64,000 nt of DNA, from the NCBI RefSeq assembly GCF_002532045.1, contig NZ_NWTG01000002.1:372001-436000 (forward strand), read 5' to 3'. Shown piece by piece: positions 25,407 through 37,757 of this stretch (the first letter of the stretch is position 1; every line of letters starts with the position of its first letter). The position numbers and the translations under genes are program-made. The notes beneath the pieces were generated by a model, which was not told the origin of the DNA, searched no databases, and was given only the letters and a program-made list of their open reading frames with translations. The DNA comes from Bradyrhizobium sp. C9. GTDB taxonomy: Bacteria > Pseudomonadota > Alphaproteobacteria > Rhizobiales > Xanthobacteraceae.

Positions 25407-25615
25407 ACCGGCCGATGGCGGCGGGCGCAATCCTGCCGCCGCTGTTCTTTGGACAGTGCCGCATGCGGGGGCAGCATTTTGCGCTCTTCGTATGGCCGCC
25501 TCAAGGACACCCAAGACAACACCTTGGACAAATACATCAGAGTTGAGATTTGAACCGGCCGGTGCGCGCCAGCCCGACCACCGAGCGATCACCGCCGAAG
25601 GACAGTTAGAGAACC

Positions 25616-25882
25616 ATGGCCAACACCACCTCCGCCAAGAAGGCGACCCGCAAGATTGCTCGCCGCACCATCGTCAACAAATCGCGTCGCACGCAGATGC
25701 GTGGCGCGGTGCGCACCGTCGAGGAAGCGATCAAGAGCGGCGACCGCGAGGCGGCACTGAAGGCGATGAGCAAGGCCGAGCCCGAACTGATGAAGGCAGC
25801 GCAGCGCAACATCATTCACAAGAACCTCGCGAGCCGGAAGGTGTCGCGCCTTACGCAGAGCATCGCCAAGCTCGCCAAGTAA
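25616..25882 (+). CDS. rpsT: 30S ribosomal protein S20
   Basis: The protein has 88 residues, the normal S20 length, beginning [17 protein letters not shown] and very rich in Lys/Arg and Ala. It binds 16S rRNA as a primary assembly protein. It carries its own promoter and terminator. In many alphaproteobacteria rpsT sits directly upstream of dnaA, as here, which supports both calls. Confidence 0.97.
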   Translation: MANTTSAKKATRKIARRTIVNKSRRTQMRGAVRTVEEAIKSGDREAALKAMSKAEPELMKAAQRNIIHKNLASRKVSRLTQSIAKLAK

Positions 25883-25950
25883 GCGCAACAAAGTAAGCTC
25901 AGCGCGTAACGCTCGCCGCGCGAGCTGACGGAGGAACACATTTGTCACGA

Positions 25951-25980
25951 AGCCCGGCTCGCGCCGGGCTTTTTGTTTTG
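25951..25980 (+). terminator. Rho-independent terminator of rpsT
   Basis: AGCCCGGC pairs with GCCGGGCT across a 4-base loop and is followed by TTTTTGTTTTG. It closes the rpsT transcript 69 bases past its stop. Confidence 0.9.
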
Positions 25981-26119
25981 GTCTCGCATTTTGTCGTGGA
26001 AGTTTCATAGCGCGAGAAGAGCAGGCGTTGCCGCGCAACGCACTGCGTGTCATGTTTCGTCGCGTCCGTAGTTCTACCGGCTCAACATGCTTAATGCGCC
26101 GCACTCGCGCACAGATTGT

Positions 26120-26440
26120 TCTGCGCTAAGCTAGATAGATGGAATAGCGCGCAGCATTTTCGCGTTGAAAATTACTCAGCGGGGTTACCCTGCAAAAGTA
26201 ATCGAGAAAAACGACGCTTCGCGAGTTACTTATCCACATAGCGCCGAGCAGCGATTGGAAAAATGACCGGCGCGAGACCAAATGTAAATTTTCTATGAAA
26301 AATTTTTGGTATTGCACCGTCGTTTGTGACGCGCGTGAATCTGTACGCTGATTCAAAACCTTGCTTTCGCAACTCTGCATTTGCAACACCGCAACAGTCG
26401 CGAAGAGTCACGATCCCCGTCGAATCCACGGATTGTCAGA
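26120..26440. promoter_or_regulatory. AT-richer region upstream of dnaA with a DnaA box and GANTC sites
   Basis: This part of the non-coding region is visibly AT-rich compared with the rest. It holds one perfect DnaA box (TTATCCACA, 26230-26238), an A/T tract near 26281-26312, and three GANTC sites in 77 bp (26350, 26405, 26422). A fourth GANTC is at 26681. Such sites point to DnaA autoregulation and CcrM-dependent timing, or to part of an origin. With only one box found by eye, a full oriC is not shown. Confidence 0.5.
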
Positions 26441-27137
26441 AAATACGCTTGGTGTATTTATTTCTTGTTCGCGACGCCCACGGCTCTCCAGATCAGCGCG
26501 GTTTGAGACCCAAGGGCGGACGTGCAAATCGGCGGCGGTGTGCGCGTTAGCGACGCTCTCCAAGCGAAGCTAGATTGACGGCTCATAGCGATATGAGGAC
26601 GGTCGACCTGTGTCAAAATATCTCCGGCGATGTCCCCGGCAATTTGGGGGATCGAACAAGAGAGACCAGGGCGTCAGTCGGAGTCTGGCAGCGGGAACGC
26701 GGCGCAAGCGAACGGATTGACGACGACACGCGGCGGCGAAGCGCCGGGCATTTCGGTGTTCGGTAGCAGCAGTTCGATTTTGAAGACACCAGCAAGCTGA
26801 CAACTTGCCGCGATACGTCGCGGTGGGAGGGGGAGGACTTATGCCTTACGGTATCATCACTGCAGTCGAACCGACGACAGCCCAAGTGCAGACTTCCTGT
26901 GGTGCCGTAATCACCCCCTCGGACGCTGGCTCTCACCCGCAGAGACCGTCGAGTACGCGCTGACCTCGCGGGACGCATCTTCTCCAAACAGCTGACCTGT
27001 CGCATGGCGCATGGCCGCCACACGGGAGAGCTTTGTCCGGAGCAGACCGCGCCCGCTAGAGGTCGCGTCGTGGCAGCAATCCTGCGCGGCGCTTTCGCAT
27101 TCATCATCTCTCTCAGTTTTGGAAAAGTACGAAGGCA
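26441..27137. other. Non-coding leader region before dnaA
   Basis: About 700 bases with no convincing gene on either strand. Short open frames exist but lack ribosome sites and family features. A weak promoter-like TTGTCA plus TATTTA pair lies near 26434-26460. The region presumably carries the dnaA promoter and a long untranslated leader. Confidence 0.5.
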
Positions 27138-28568
27138 ATGACGAACACGGAACAGGATCGCTGGTCGCGGGTGAAGGGACGTTTGCGGACGAGTGTTGGC
27201 GAGGACGTCTACACGAGCTGGTTTGCGCGGATGGATCTGGAGAGCGTGCACGACGAGAGCGTGCACCTGTCGGTTCCGACCCGGTTCCTCAAGAGCTGGA
27301 TCCAGGCGCATTACGCCGAACGCGTGCTCACCTGCTGGCAGGCCGAGATGCCCGAAGTGCATCGCATCGACCTCACCGTGCGCTCGGCGATCCGCGCGAC
27401 GGCCCCGGTGAAGGAAGCGGCTGCGCCCGCCGAAGTACGCCGTGTCGAGCGCCATGACGGCCGTCCCGCGCCCGAACTGCGCTCGTTCGCGACCGCGCCG
27501 GTGTCCGCCAGCCATGACGCGCTCGGCGGCTCGCCGCTCGATCCGCGCCTGACCTTTGCAAGCTTCGTCGTCGGCCGTTCCAACACGCTGGCCCATGCGG
27601 CTGCGCGCCAGGTCGCGGAAGGTCGCCGCGGCGATCCCGTGATGTTCAACCCGCTCTACATCCACGCCGGCGTCGGCCTCGGCAAGACGCATCTGCTGCA
27701 GGCCGTGACCTGGGCCGGCAATTCCGGCGGCGAGCGCAAGGTGCTGTATCTCACCGCCGAGAAATTCATGTACGGCTTCGTCGCGGCGCTGAAGACGCAG
27801 ACGGCGCTGGCGTTCAAGGAGGCGCTGCGCGGCATCGACGTGCTGGTCATCGACGACCTGCAGTTCCTGCAGGGCAAGTCGACGCAGGCCGAGTTCTGCC
27901 ACACGCTGAACGCGCTGATCGACGCCGGCCGTCAGGTCGTGATCGCGGCCGACCGTCCGCCGTCCGACCTCGAAAGCCTCGACGACCGCGTGCGCTCGCG
28001 GCTCGCCGGTGGCCTGGTGGTCGAGATGGGTTCGCTCGGCGAGGAGCTGCGGCTCGGCATCCTGAAGTCGCGCGTCGCCGCGGCCCGCGCCCACCATGCG
28101 ACCTTCGATGTGCCGGAGGAAGTGCTGGACTATCTGGCGCGCACCATCACCCATAACGGCCGCGACCTCGAAGGCGCGATCAACCGCCTCTTGGCGCACT
28201 CCAAGCTCAACAACCAGCCGGTGACGCTGGAGATGGCCGAGCGCGAGGTGCGCGACCTGATCCGCCCGCAGGAGCCGAAGCGAATCAAGATCGAGGACAT
28301 CCAGCGCGTCGTCGCCCGGCAGTACAACGTCAGCCGCTCCGACCTCCTGTCGTCCCGCCGCACCGCCAACGTGGTGCGCCCGCGCCAGGTTGCGATGTAT
28401 CTGGCCAAGACGCTGACCCTGCGCTCGCTGCCGGAGATCGGCCGGCGCTTCGGCGGCCGCGACCACACCACGGTGTTGCACGCGGTGCGCAAGATTGAGG
28501 CACTGGTCGCCAAGGACACGACGCTGTCCGAGGAAGTCGAATCGCTGAAGCGGCAATTGCAGGAATAA
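27138..28568 (+). CDS. dnaA: Chromosomal replication initiator protein DnaA
   Basis: The protein has 476 residues. Domain I is at about 1-85, a linker (domain II) at 86-135, the AAA+ domain III at 136-350 with Walker A GVGLGKT at 178-184 and Walker [11 protein letters not shown] near 236-245, and the DNA-binding domain IV at the end with [15 protein letters not shown]. It binds DnaA boxes and melts the origin. A GAAGG sequence lies 4 bases before the ATG. The upstream gap is unusually long (1.25 kb) and carries a DnaA box, in line with autoregulation. Confidence 0.98.
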   Translation: MTNTEQDRWSRVKGRLRTSVGEDVYTSWFARMDLESVHDESVHLSVPTRFLKSWIQAHYAERVLTCWQAEMPEVHRIDLTVRSAIRATAPVKEAAAPAEVRRVERHDGRPAPELRSFATAPVSASHDALGGSPLDPRLTFASFVVGRSNTLAHAAARQVAEGRRGDPVMFNPLYIHAGVGLGKTHLLQAVTWAGNSGGERKVLYLTAEKFMYGFVAALKTQTALAFKEALRGIDVLVIDDLQFLQGKSTQAEFCHTLNALIDAGRQVVIAADRPPSDLESLDDRVRSRLAGGLVVEMGSLGEELRLGILKSRVAAARAHHATFDVPEEVLDYLARTITHNGRDLEGAINRLLAHSKLNNQPVTLEMAEREVRDLIRPQEPKRIKIEDIQRVVARQYNVSRSDLLSSRRTANVVRPRQVAMYLAKTLTLRSLPEIGRRFGGRDHTTVLHAVRKIEALVAKDTTLSEEVESLKRQLQE

Positions 28569-28611
28569 GACTGCAGGAATAAGGCCGCCTCATCCGGCCG
28601 GATCGTTCCAT

Positions 28612-28651
28612 GGCCCTCCCCTTTATCAAGAGGGGAGGGCCAAACTTTTTT
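28612..28651 (+). terminator. Rho-independent terminator of dnaA
   Basis: GGCCCTCCCCT and AGGGGAGGGCC form a perfect 11-bp stem with an 8-base loop, followed by AAACTTTTTT. It separates dnaA from dnaN, so dnaN must have its own promoter in the remaining 200 bases. Confidence 0.88.
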
Positions 28652-28848
28652 CCGGCCCAAAACGTGGGGAACGGGGCCCGTTTCGCGCCCGTATCCCTTG
28701 CACCGGCCGCCCATCCGCGCCACCTTGCGGTCCCCCCGTGGGTTTGATCAAATCCGGTATTGATCCGGCTTATCGGGTTTCCAACGCCGCGGTGCTGCCC
28801 TGAACGGCCGCCCGGCTTTTCCATCTGAGGGATCTGGCGGGTATTGCA

Positions 28849-29967
28849 ATGAAGGTCACCGTCGAGCGCGCGCAACTCCTGAAATCGCTGGGCCACGTTC
28901 ACCGCGTAGTCGAGCGTCGCAACACCATCCCGATCCTCGGCAACGTGCTGATCCGCGCCGAGGGCGCCAAATTGTCGCTGAAGGCGACCGACCTCGATCT
29001 CGAGGTGACGGAGACGCTGCCGGCCGAGACCGGAACCGCCGGCTCGACCACGGTGCCCGCGCACATGTTCTATGACATCGTCCGCAAGCTGCCCGACGGC
29101 TCGCAGATCGTGCTGGAGGCCGACGGCGACCGCTCGGTGCTCGCGGTGCGCGCCGGCCGCTCGCGCTTCACGCTGCAGACGCTGCCCGAGAGCGATTTCC
29201 CGGGCCTTGCCGCCGGCGACATGACGCATTCGTTCTCCCTGCCGGCCTCCGACATCAAGCGCCTGATCGACCGCACCCAGTTTGCGATCTCGACCGAAGA
29301 GACCCGCTATTACCTCAACGGCATCTATCTGCACGCCGCCGGCAGCGCCAAGGCTGCGACCCTGCGCGGGGTTGCGACCGACGGCCATCGTCTGGCGCAG
29401 ATCGACCTCGCGCTGCCCAAGGGCGCGACCGGCATGCCCGGCGTGATCGTCCCGCGCAAGACCGTCGGCGAGGTGCAGCGGCTGATCGAGGGCGACGACG
29501 CCGAGATCTCGATCGAGCTGTCGGACGGCAAGATCCGTTTCACGCTCGGCAATGTGGTGCTGACCTCGAAGCTGATCGACGGTACCTTCCCGGACTATGG
29601 CCGCGTCATTCCGCAGAACAACGACAAGGAACTGGTGGTCGACAAGAAGGATTTCGAGGCCGCCGTCGATCGCGTCTCGACCATCTCCAGCGAACGCGGC
29701 CGCGCGGTGAAGCTGGCTCTGTCCGCCGGCAAGCTCGTCCTCTCGGTCACCAACCCGGATTCCGGCAGCGCCACCGAAGAGCTCGAGGTCGAGTACGCCT
29801 CCGACGCGCTCGATATCGGCTTCAACTCGCGCTATCTGCTCGACATCGCCGCCCAGATCGAGGGTGAGGTCGCAGTGCTGAAGCTCGCCGATCCCGGCTC
29901 GCCGACCCTGGTGCAGGACCGTGACAGCAAGGGCGCGCTCTACGTGCTGATGCCGATGCGGGTGTGA
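28849..29967 (+). CDS. dnaN: DNA polymerase III beta sliding clamp
   Basis: The protein has 372 residues, the usual clamp length. It starts MKVTVERAQLLKSLGHVHRV and contains ERRNTIPILGNVLI, FNSRYLLDIA and the C-terminal YVLMPMRV, typical of DnaN. Three similar domains of about 125 residues each dimerise into a ring around DNA that tethers polymerase. It lies between dnaA and recF, as in many bacteria. A dnaA terminator upstream means separate initiation. Confidence 0.98.
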   Translation: MKVTVERAQLLKSLGHVHRVVERRNTIPILGNVLIRAEGAKLSLKATDLDLEVTETLPAETGTAGSTTVPAHMFYDIVRKLPDGSQIVLEADGDRSVLAVRAGRSRFTLQTLPESDFPGLAAGDMTHSFSLPASDIKRLIDRTQFAISTEETRYYLNGIYLHAAGSAKAATLRGVATDGHRLAQIDLALPKGATGMPGVIVPRKTVGEVQRLIEGDDAEISIELSDGKIRFTLGNVVLTSKLIDGTFPDYGRVIPQNNDKELVVDKKDFEAAVDRVSTISSERGRAVKLALSAGKLVLSVTNPDSGSATEELEVEYASDALDIGFNSRYLLDIAAQIEGEVAVLKLADPGSPTLVQDRDSKGALYVLMPMRV

Positions 29968-30042
29968 CGCACTTCTCTTGGCGCACATCAGCACTAGATT
30001 GCGTCGTGGCTGGGCACGACTGCCCGGCAATGACGAGCTGAG

Positions 30043-31179
30043 ATGACCCCGTCCCGCATTCATCGCCTGTCGCTGACGCATTTCCGCAATTACCGGGCGG
30101 CGACGCTGCAGGTCGCGGGCGACATGGTGGTGCTGGTCGGGCCGAACGGTGCCGGCAAGACCAATTGCATGGAGGCGGTCTCGTTCCTTTCGCCGGGCCG
30201 CGGCCTGCGCCGCGCGACCCTGGAGGACATCGCCGACAATCAGGGCGACGGCTCCTGGGCCGTCTCGGCCGAAGTCGAGGGCGCGCTCGGCCTTGCTACG
30301 CTCGGCACCGGCATCGATCCGCCGACCGGCGAGGCGAGCAACAGCCGGCGCTGCCGCATCGATCGCGAACCGGTGGGGTCCGCGACCGCGTTCGGCGACC
30401 ATCTGCGCATCGTGTGGCTGACGCCGGCGATGGACGGCCTGTTCATGGGCGCCGCGTCCGAGCGGCGGCGTTTCTTCGACCGCCTGGTGCTGGCGATCGA
30501 TTCCGAGCATTCCAGCCGGGTCTCGGCGCTGGAGCGCTCGCTGCGCTCGCGCAACCGGCTGCTCGAGGTCCGCAACTACGACGACCATTGGTGTGATGCG
30601 ATCGAGCGCGAGACCGCCGAGCTTGCGGTCGCGGTCGCCGCATCACGCGGCCAGACCGCCGCCAAGCTCGCCGCGATGCTGCGCGAGCGCGGCGCCGCCT
30701 CGGCCTTCCCGTCCGCCGAGATCATGCTCGACGGCTGGATGGAGAACGCGCTGCTGCAGGAGCCTGCAACGGCGGTGGAAGACCGCTACCGCGAGATCCT
30801 GCGGGCCAGCCGTCCGCGCGACGCCGCCGCCGGGCGCACGCTGGACGGCCCGCATCTGACCGACCTGCAAGTGATCTACGCGCCGAAGAACATGCCGGCG
30901 CGCGACGCCTCGACCGGCGAGCAGAAGGCGCTGTTGATCGGGCTGGTGCTGGCGCATGCCACGATGGTCGCGGAGATGACCGGCATCGTGCCGCTGCTGC
31001 TGCTCGACGAAGTCGTCGCCCATCTCGACCCCAACAGGCGCAAGGCGCTGTTCGACGAACTCGCCAAGCTCGGCGCACAGGTCTGGATGACCGGCGCCGA
31101 TCCCGCCGCCTTCGTCGATATCGGCCCGACGGGAGAGATTTTCGACGTCGAATCCGGCCGCGCCACGCGGCGCGGCTAA
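30043..31179 (+). CDS. recF: DNA replication and repair protein RecF
   Basis: The protein has 378 residues. The Walker A motif is at 33-40 (GPNGAGKT), the SMC-like signature TGEQKALLIGLVLAHA near 290 and Walker B LLLLDEVVAHLD near 320. RecF loads RecA at gaps with RecO and RecR. It follows dnaN by 75 bases, and the two may share a transcript. Confidence 0.97.
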   Translation: MTPSRIHRLSLTHFRNYRAATLQVAGDMVVLVGPNGAGKTNCMEAVSFLSPGRGLRRATLEDIADNQGDGSWAVSAEVEGALGLATLGTGIDPPTGEASNSRRCRIDREPVGSATAFGDHLRIVWLTPAMDGLFMGAASERRRFFDRLVLAIDSEHSSRVSALERSLRSRNRLLEVRNYDDHWCDAIERETAELAVAVAASRGQTAAKLAAMLRERGAASAFPSAEIMLDGWMENALLQEPATAVEDRYREILRASRPRDAAAGRTLDGPHLTDLQVIYAPKNMPARDASTGEQKALLIGLVLAHATMVAEMTGIVPLLLLDEVVAHLDPNRRKALFDELAKLGAQVWMTGADPAAFVDIGPTGEIFDVESGRATRRG

Positions 31180-31438
31180 TTGGCTGGTCTAAGGACGTCT
31201 GAGGTGACGGCGCCGTCGCAGGGCGCTTTGTCAAAATACCGAAAACAACCCCATGCAAAGTAGCCGGCCGCGGCCGGCGTTCGACCAGGCAGCTTGACAC
31301 GTCGGGCAACTCAGGAGCATTATTCTAATATTCCGAAATTGTGCCGGTATCCCCCTCGCCCCTGGCTTGCCGAGGGGAGAAGCGAACCGCCGAAGCCGCT
31401 CCAATTCAGCCGGGTCCCATCATGTTTCTGGCCGTGCA
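31180..31438. other. Gap between recF and the gyrB promoter region
   Basis: The 482 bases between recF and gyrB hold no supported gene. This first part has GC-rich inverted stretches (GCCGGCCGCGGCCGGC near 31263) that might end the recF transcript, but no T-run follows. The second part carries the GANTC cluster described separately. Confidence 0.5.
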
Positions 31439-34097
<2,659 letters not shown>

Positions 34098-34310
34098 GGA
34101 CCTGCTCCCGGCGGCCATACAGCTTCCGGGGCGATGGCTCAGCGAGAGTGACGTGTCCGTGACAAGGCGATCGGCAGCGTCGCGCGGCTACCTTTCGGGT
34201 GGAAGCTGCGCCGGAAGTTGTGTTACGGTGCCGAGCGGCCCTTGATTCCGTTACGGAATTTCGCGCGGCCAAGTTCGAATCCAAGTCTGATGCGTTAGGG
34301 GACATTCCGC

Positions 34311-35603
34311 GTGCCGCCGATCCAATACATCGTCGAAGGCGGCCGCCGCCTCTCGGGCACCATCGAGCCGTCGGGCAACAAGAACTCCGCGCTGCCGATC
34401 ATCGCGGCTGCCCTGCTCACCGAGCATCCGGTCACGCTGACCAACGTGCCGCGCATTCGCGACACCGAGACGCTGGTCGAGCTGTGCCGTTCGGTCGGCG
34501 CCAGCGCCGAATGGACCGAGCGCAACACGCTGCAGATCCATGCCAAGGAGATCCGCGCCGCCGATCTCGATCCGGCGCTGTGCGCGCGCATTCGCGCCTC
34601 GATCCTGCTGGCAGGTCCGCTGCTCGCCCGCTGCGGCGAGGTCGCGCTGCCGCCGCCCGGCGGCGACGTGATCGGCCGCCGCCGGCTCGACACGCATTTC
34701 CTCGCCTTCGAGCAACTCGGCGCCACGGTCACCGCGACGCATCGGCTCGAATTCCGCGCTTCGCGTCTGAAGGGCGCCGACGTGTTCCTCGACGAGCCCA
34801 GCGTCACCGCGACGGAGAACGCGCTGGTCGCCGCCGTCGCCGCCCGCGGCACCACCTATCTGCGCAACGCGGCGTCCGAGCCGCATGTGCAGGACCTCGC
34901 CAATTTCCTGGTGGCGCTCGGCGCCAGGATCGAGGGCATCGGCACCAACACCATCATCGTGCATGGCCAGGCGACGCTCGGCGGCACGAGCTACGCGATC
35001 CAGCCCGACCATATCGAGGTCGGATCGCTGATCGGGCTTGCCGCGGTGACCCGCTCGCCGCTGCGCATCGCGCGCGCCGGCGTCGAGCATCTGCGCTCGA
35101 TCCGGATGGGCTTTGAGCGGCTCGGCATCGTCTGCGGCATCGAGGGCGACGACCTCGTCGTGCCGTCGAACCAGACCATGAAGATCCAGGACGATTTCGG
35201 CGGCCACGTGCCGAAGCTCGAGGACCAGCCCTGGCCGGCCTTCCCGGCGGACCTGATGTCGATCGCGATCGTCACCGCGACGCAGTGCGACGGCGTCATT
35301 CTGATGCACGAGAAGATGTTCGAGTCGCGGATGTTCTTCGTCGACAACCTGATCGCGATGGGTGGCCGGATCGTGCTGTGCGACCCGCACCGCGCGATCG
35401 TGGCAGGTCCCAGCCGGCTGCGCGGCGCGCCGATGAACTCGCCCGACATCCGCGCCGGCATGGCGATGCTGCTGGCCGCGGTATGCGCCAACGGCACCTC
35501 CACCATCAACAATGCCGACCAGATCGAGCGCGGCTATGAGCGGATCGACGAGCGGCTGAACGCGCTCGGCGCCAAGATCAAGCGGATACCCGCGCGATCG
35601 TGA
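34311..35603 (+). CDS. murA: UDP-N-acetylglucosamine 1-carboxyvinyltransferase (MurA) with Cys-to-Asp active site
   Basis: The protein has 430 residues and should transfer enolpyruvate from PEP to UDP-GlcNAc, the first committed step of peptidoglycan synthesis. K24 (SGNKNSALPI), R124 (GRRRLD), D314 (FPADLMSIA) and MHEKMFESRM match the key residues. The usual catalytic Cys in the PGGC loop is Asp119 here (PPGGDVIGRRR). MurA with Asp at this place is active but resists fosfomycin in other bacteria. The start is a GTG. It may be a second MurA. The 213-base gap from gyrB holds no gene. Confidence 0.9.
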   Translation: MPPIQYIVEGGRRLSGTIEPSGNKNSALPIIAAALLTEHPVTLTNVPRIRDTETLVELCRSVGASAEWTERNTLQIHAKEIRAADLDPALCARIRASILLAGPLLARCGEVALPPPGGDVIGRRRLDTHFLAFEQLGATVTATHRLEFRASRLKGADVFLDEPSVTATENALVAAVAARGTTYLRNAASEPHVQDLANFLVALGARIEGIGTNTIIVHGQATLGGTSYAIQPDHIEVGSLIGLAAVTRSPLRIARAGVEHLRSIRMGFERLGIVCGIEGDDLVVPSNQTMKIQDDFGGHVPKLEDQPWPAFPADLMSIAIVTATQCDGVILMHEKMFESRMFFVDNLIAMGGRIVLCDPHRAIVAGPSRLRGAPMNSPDIRAGMAMLLAAVCANGTSTINNADQIERGYERIDERLNALGAKIKRIPARS

Positions 35604-35660
35604 TACCCTGCGGCAGCTTGGCCATGCATTTGGCCGATCTGCCGTGTTAAGCCCGTCGCC

Positions 35661-37097
35661 ATGACCTGCATCGACAAGATCGACCCGGCCGCGTCGCGCG
35701 CGGCCGTCGTCCCCTCTCGCAAGCTGCTGACGGCCGAGCTCGCGGAAACGCTGAAGCTCGCGGTGCCGCTGGCGCTGACGCAGCTCGGGCAGATCGCGAT
35801 GATGACGACCGACCTCGCCTTCATCGGACGGCTCGGCAGCGAGAACGTCGCCGCGGCGGCGCTGGCGCACACCGTGTATTTCGTCAGCTTCACCATCGGC
35901 ATGGGCATGATGTCCGCGGTCTCGCCGCTGGCCGCGCAGGCGTTCGGCGCCCGCGACCCGCGCGTGATGCGGCGCGCGCTCCGCGTCGGCCTGTGGGCCG
36001 GGTTCTTCATGGTGCTGCCGCTGATGGCGCTACCGTTCCATGGCGAGCGCATCCTGCTCGCGCTCGGCCAGACCCAGGCCACCGCGCATCTGGCGCAGCA
36101 ATATCTGTTCGGGCTCGCCTGGGGCATTCTGCCGGCGCTGTGGTTCATCGCGATCCGCGGCTTCATGAGCGCGGTGAACCGGCCGGAGCCGGTACTGTGG
36201 ATCACGCTCGCGGCGATCCCGGCCAATGCGCTGATGGTCTATCTGCTGCTGTACGGCAAATGGGGCATGCCCGAACTCGGCATGTTCGGCGCCGGGCTTG
36301 CCACGACCATCGTCAATCTCGGCACCTTCCTTGCCGGCGTGTGGTTCGCGGCGCGTCGCCGCCCGTTCCGCAAGTATCACGTGTTCAGCCGAGTCTGGCG
36401 CATCGACTGGCCGTTGTTGGGCAAGCTGGTTACGATCGGCGCGCCGATCTCGATCGCCTTCCTGCTGGAATACGGCCTGTTCGGCGCGGCCGGCCTGCTG
36501 ATGGGGCTGATCAGCACCACGGCGCTGGCGGCGCACCAGATCGCGCTGCAGATTGCGGCGATCCTGTTCATGGTGCCGTTCGGCGTCAGCATGGCCGCCA
36601 CCGTGCGGGTCGGCCAGGCGGTCGGCCGCCGCGACACCGAGGCGGTGCAGCGCGCCGGCTTTGTCGCGGTCGCGCTGTCAGGCGTGTTTATGAGCATCAT
36701 GACGCTCGCGGTGATCCTGGCGCGCTTCGAGATCGCGGCGCTGTTCCTTGGCGAGGCCTCTGACGCCACCGCGCAACTCACCGCGATGCTGCTGCTGATC
36801 GGCGCGACCTTCTTCATCGCCGACGGCGTGCAGACCACCACCGCCGGGGCGCTGCGCGGCATGCACGACACCCAGGTGCCGCTGCTGTTCGCCGTCATCA
36901 GCTACTGGCTGATCGGCTTCGCGGCGGCTTCTGCGCTGGCCTTCTGGGCCGGGCTCAACGCCCCCGGTGTCTGGATCGGGCTGTCGCTCGGCACCGCCGT
37001 CTATGCGACCCTCCTGATCTTGCGTTTCCGCCTGCTGGCACGCAGACTGGTCGGACGAAGGTCGACGAGGTCACAACGAACGGAGGCTAGCGCATGA
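35661..37097 (+). CDS. MATE family efflux transporter
   Basis: The protein has 478 residues with about twelve transmembrane helices in two homologous halves. Each half begins with a polar helix (LKLAVPLALTQLGQIAMMTTD and LGKLVTIGAPISIAFLLEYG). It likely exports cationic drugs or metabolites against Na+ or H+. The stop overlaps the next gene's start by 4 bases (ATGA region at 37094), so the two are translationally coupled. Confidence 0.92.
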   Translation: MTCIDKIDPAASRAAVVPSRKLLTAELAETLKLAVPLALTQLGQIAMMTTDLAFIGRLGSENVAAAALAHTVYFVSFTIGMGMMSAVSPLAAQAFGARDPRVMRRALRVGLWAGFFMVLPLMALPFHGERILLALGQTQATAHLAQQYLFGLAWGILPALWFIAIRGFMSAVNRPEPVLWITLAAIPANALMVYLLLYGKWGMPELGMFGAGLATTIVNLGTFLAGVWFAARRRPFRKYHVFSRVWRIDWPLLGKLVTIGAPISIAFLLEYGLFGAAGLLMGLISTTALAAHQIALQIAAILFMVPFGVSMAATVRVGQAVGRRDTEAVQRAGFVAVALSGVFMSIMTLAVILARFEIAALFLGEASDATAQLTAMLLLIGATFFIADGVQTTTAGALRGMHDTQVPLLFAVISYWLIGFAAASALAFWAGLNAPGVWIGLSLGTAVYATLLILRFRLLARRLVGRRSTRSQRTEASA

Positions 37098-37750
37098 CCT
37101 TGTCGGTCGACCTGTTCTTCTCGTTCCGCAGTCCGTACAGCTATCTGGCGCTGCCGAAGACATTGAAGATGGTCGCCGACTACGACCTCGCGGTGAATTT
37201 GCGGCCGGTCTATCCGCTCGCGGTGCGCGTGCCCGGCTTCTTCAAGAAGACCAATCCGCAGTTCGCCCGCTATGTCGTGCTCGATTCCAGCCGCGTCGCC
37301 AAGCATGAGAACATCCCGTTCCGCTTTCCGCGCCCGGACCCGATCGTGCAGGACATGGCGACGCTCGACGTCGCCGAACACCAGCCCTACATCCACCGCC
37401 TGACCCGGCTCGGCGCTGCCGCGCAGCTCGATGGACGGTCGCTCGCCTTCACTGCCGCGATCAGCCGCGTGCTGTGGGACGGCTCGGTGAAGGGCTGGCA
37501 CGAGGGCGATCATCTGGCGAAGGCTGCCGATGCCGCCGGCTTCGATCTCGCGGAGATGGATGCGGCGATCGCGGCAGATCCCGATCGCTATGAAGCGGTC
37601 ATCAAGGGCAACGAGGACGCGCACGCCGCCTCCGGCCATTGGGGCGTGCCGACCTTCGTGTTCGAGGACGAGCCGTTCTTCGGTCAGGACCGTATCGACC
37701 TCCTGATCTGGCGCATGGAAGGCAAGGGCCTGACGCGCCGCACAACATAG
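37094..37750 (+). CDS. DsbA-family / 2-hydroxychromene-2-carboxylate isomerase-like protein
   Basis: The protein has 218 residues with a thioredoxin fold and large helical insert, as in kappa-class GST and 2-hydroxychromene-2-carboxylate isomerase. It begins LSVDLFFSFRSPYSYLALPK, with the Ser in the active-site position, and ends GVPTFVFEDEPFFGQDRIDL. It may use glutathione to isomerise an aromatic intermediate. It overlaps the MATE gene by 4 bases, an unusual pairing. Confidence 0.87.
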   Translation: MTLSVDLFFSFRSPYSYLALPKTLKMVADYDLAVNLRPVYPLAVRVPGFFKKTNPQFARYVVLDSSRVAKHENIPFRFPRPDPIVQDMATLDVAEHQPYIHRLTRLGAAAQLDGRSLAFTAAISRVLWDGSVKGWHEGDHLAKAADAAGFDLAEMDAAIAADPDRYEAVIKGNEDAHAASGHWGVPTFVFEDEPFFGQDRIDLLIWRMEGKGLTRRTT

Positions 37751-37757
37751 CCGAAGG

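Noticed and set aside
26418..26432. GAATCCACG as a possible second DnaA box
   Set aside because: It differs from TTATCCACA at too many places, and its GAATC is already counted as a GANTC site.
26326..26803. Several 60-80 codon frames in the gap before dnaA
   Set aside because: They overlap each other on both strands, lack ribosome sites, and show no conserved pattern. The region is better explained as regulatory DNA.
28330..30588. A 752-codon minus-strand frame across dnaA, dnaN and recF
   Set aside because: It crosses three genes with unmistakable motifs and two intergenic regions including the dnaA terminator. It is an artefact of high GC content.
34273..34282. GTTCGAATCC, a tRNA T-loop-like string
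   Set aside because: No acceptor stem, anticodon loop or D-loop can be fitted around it. It also contains a GANTC and is a chance match.
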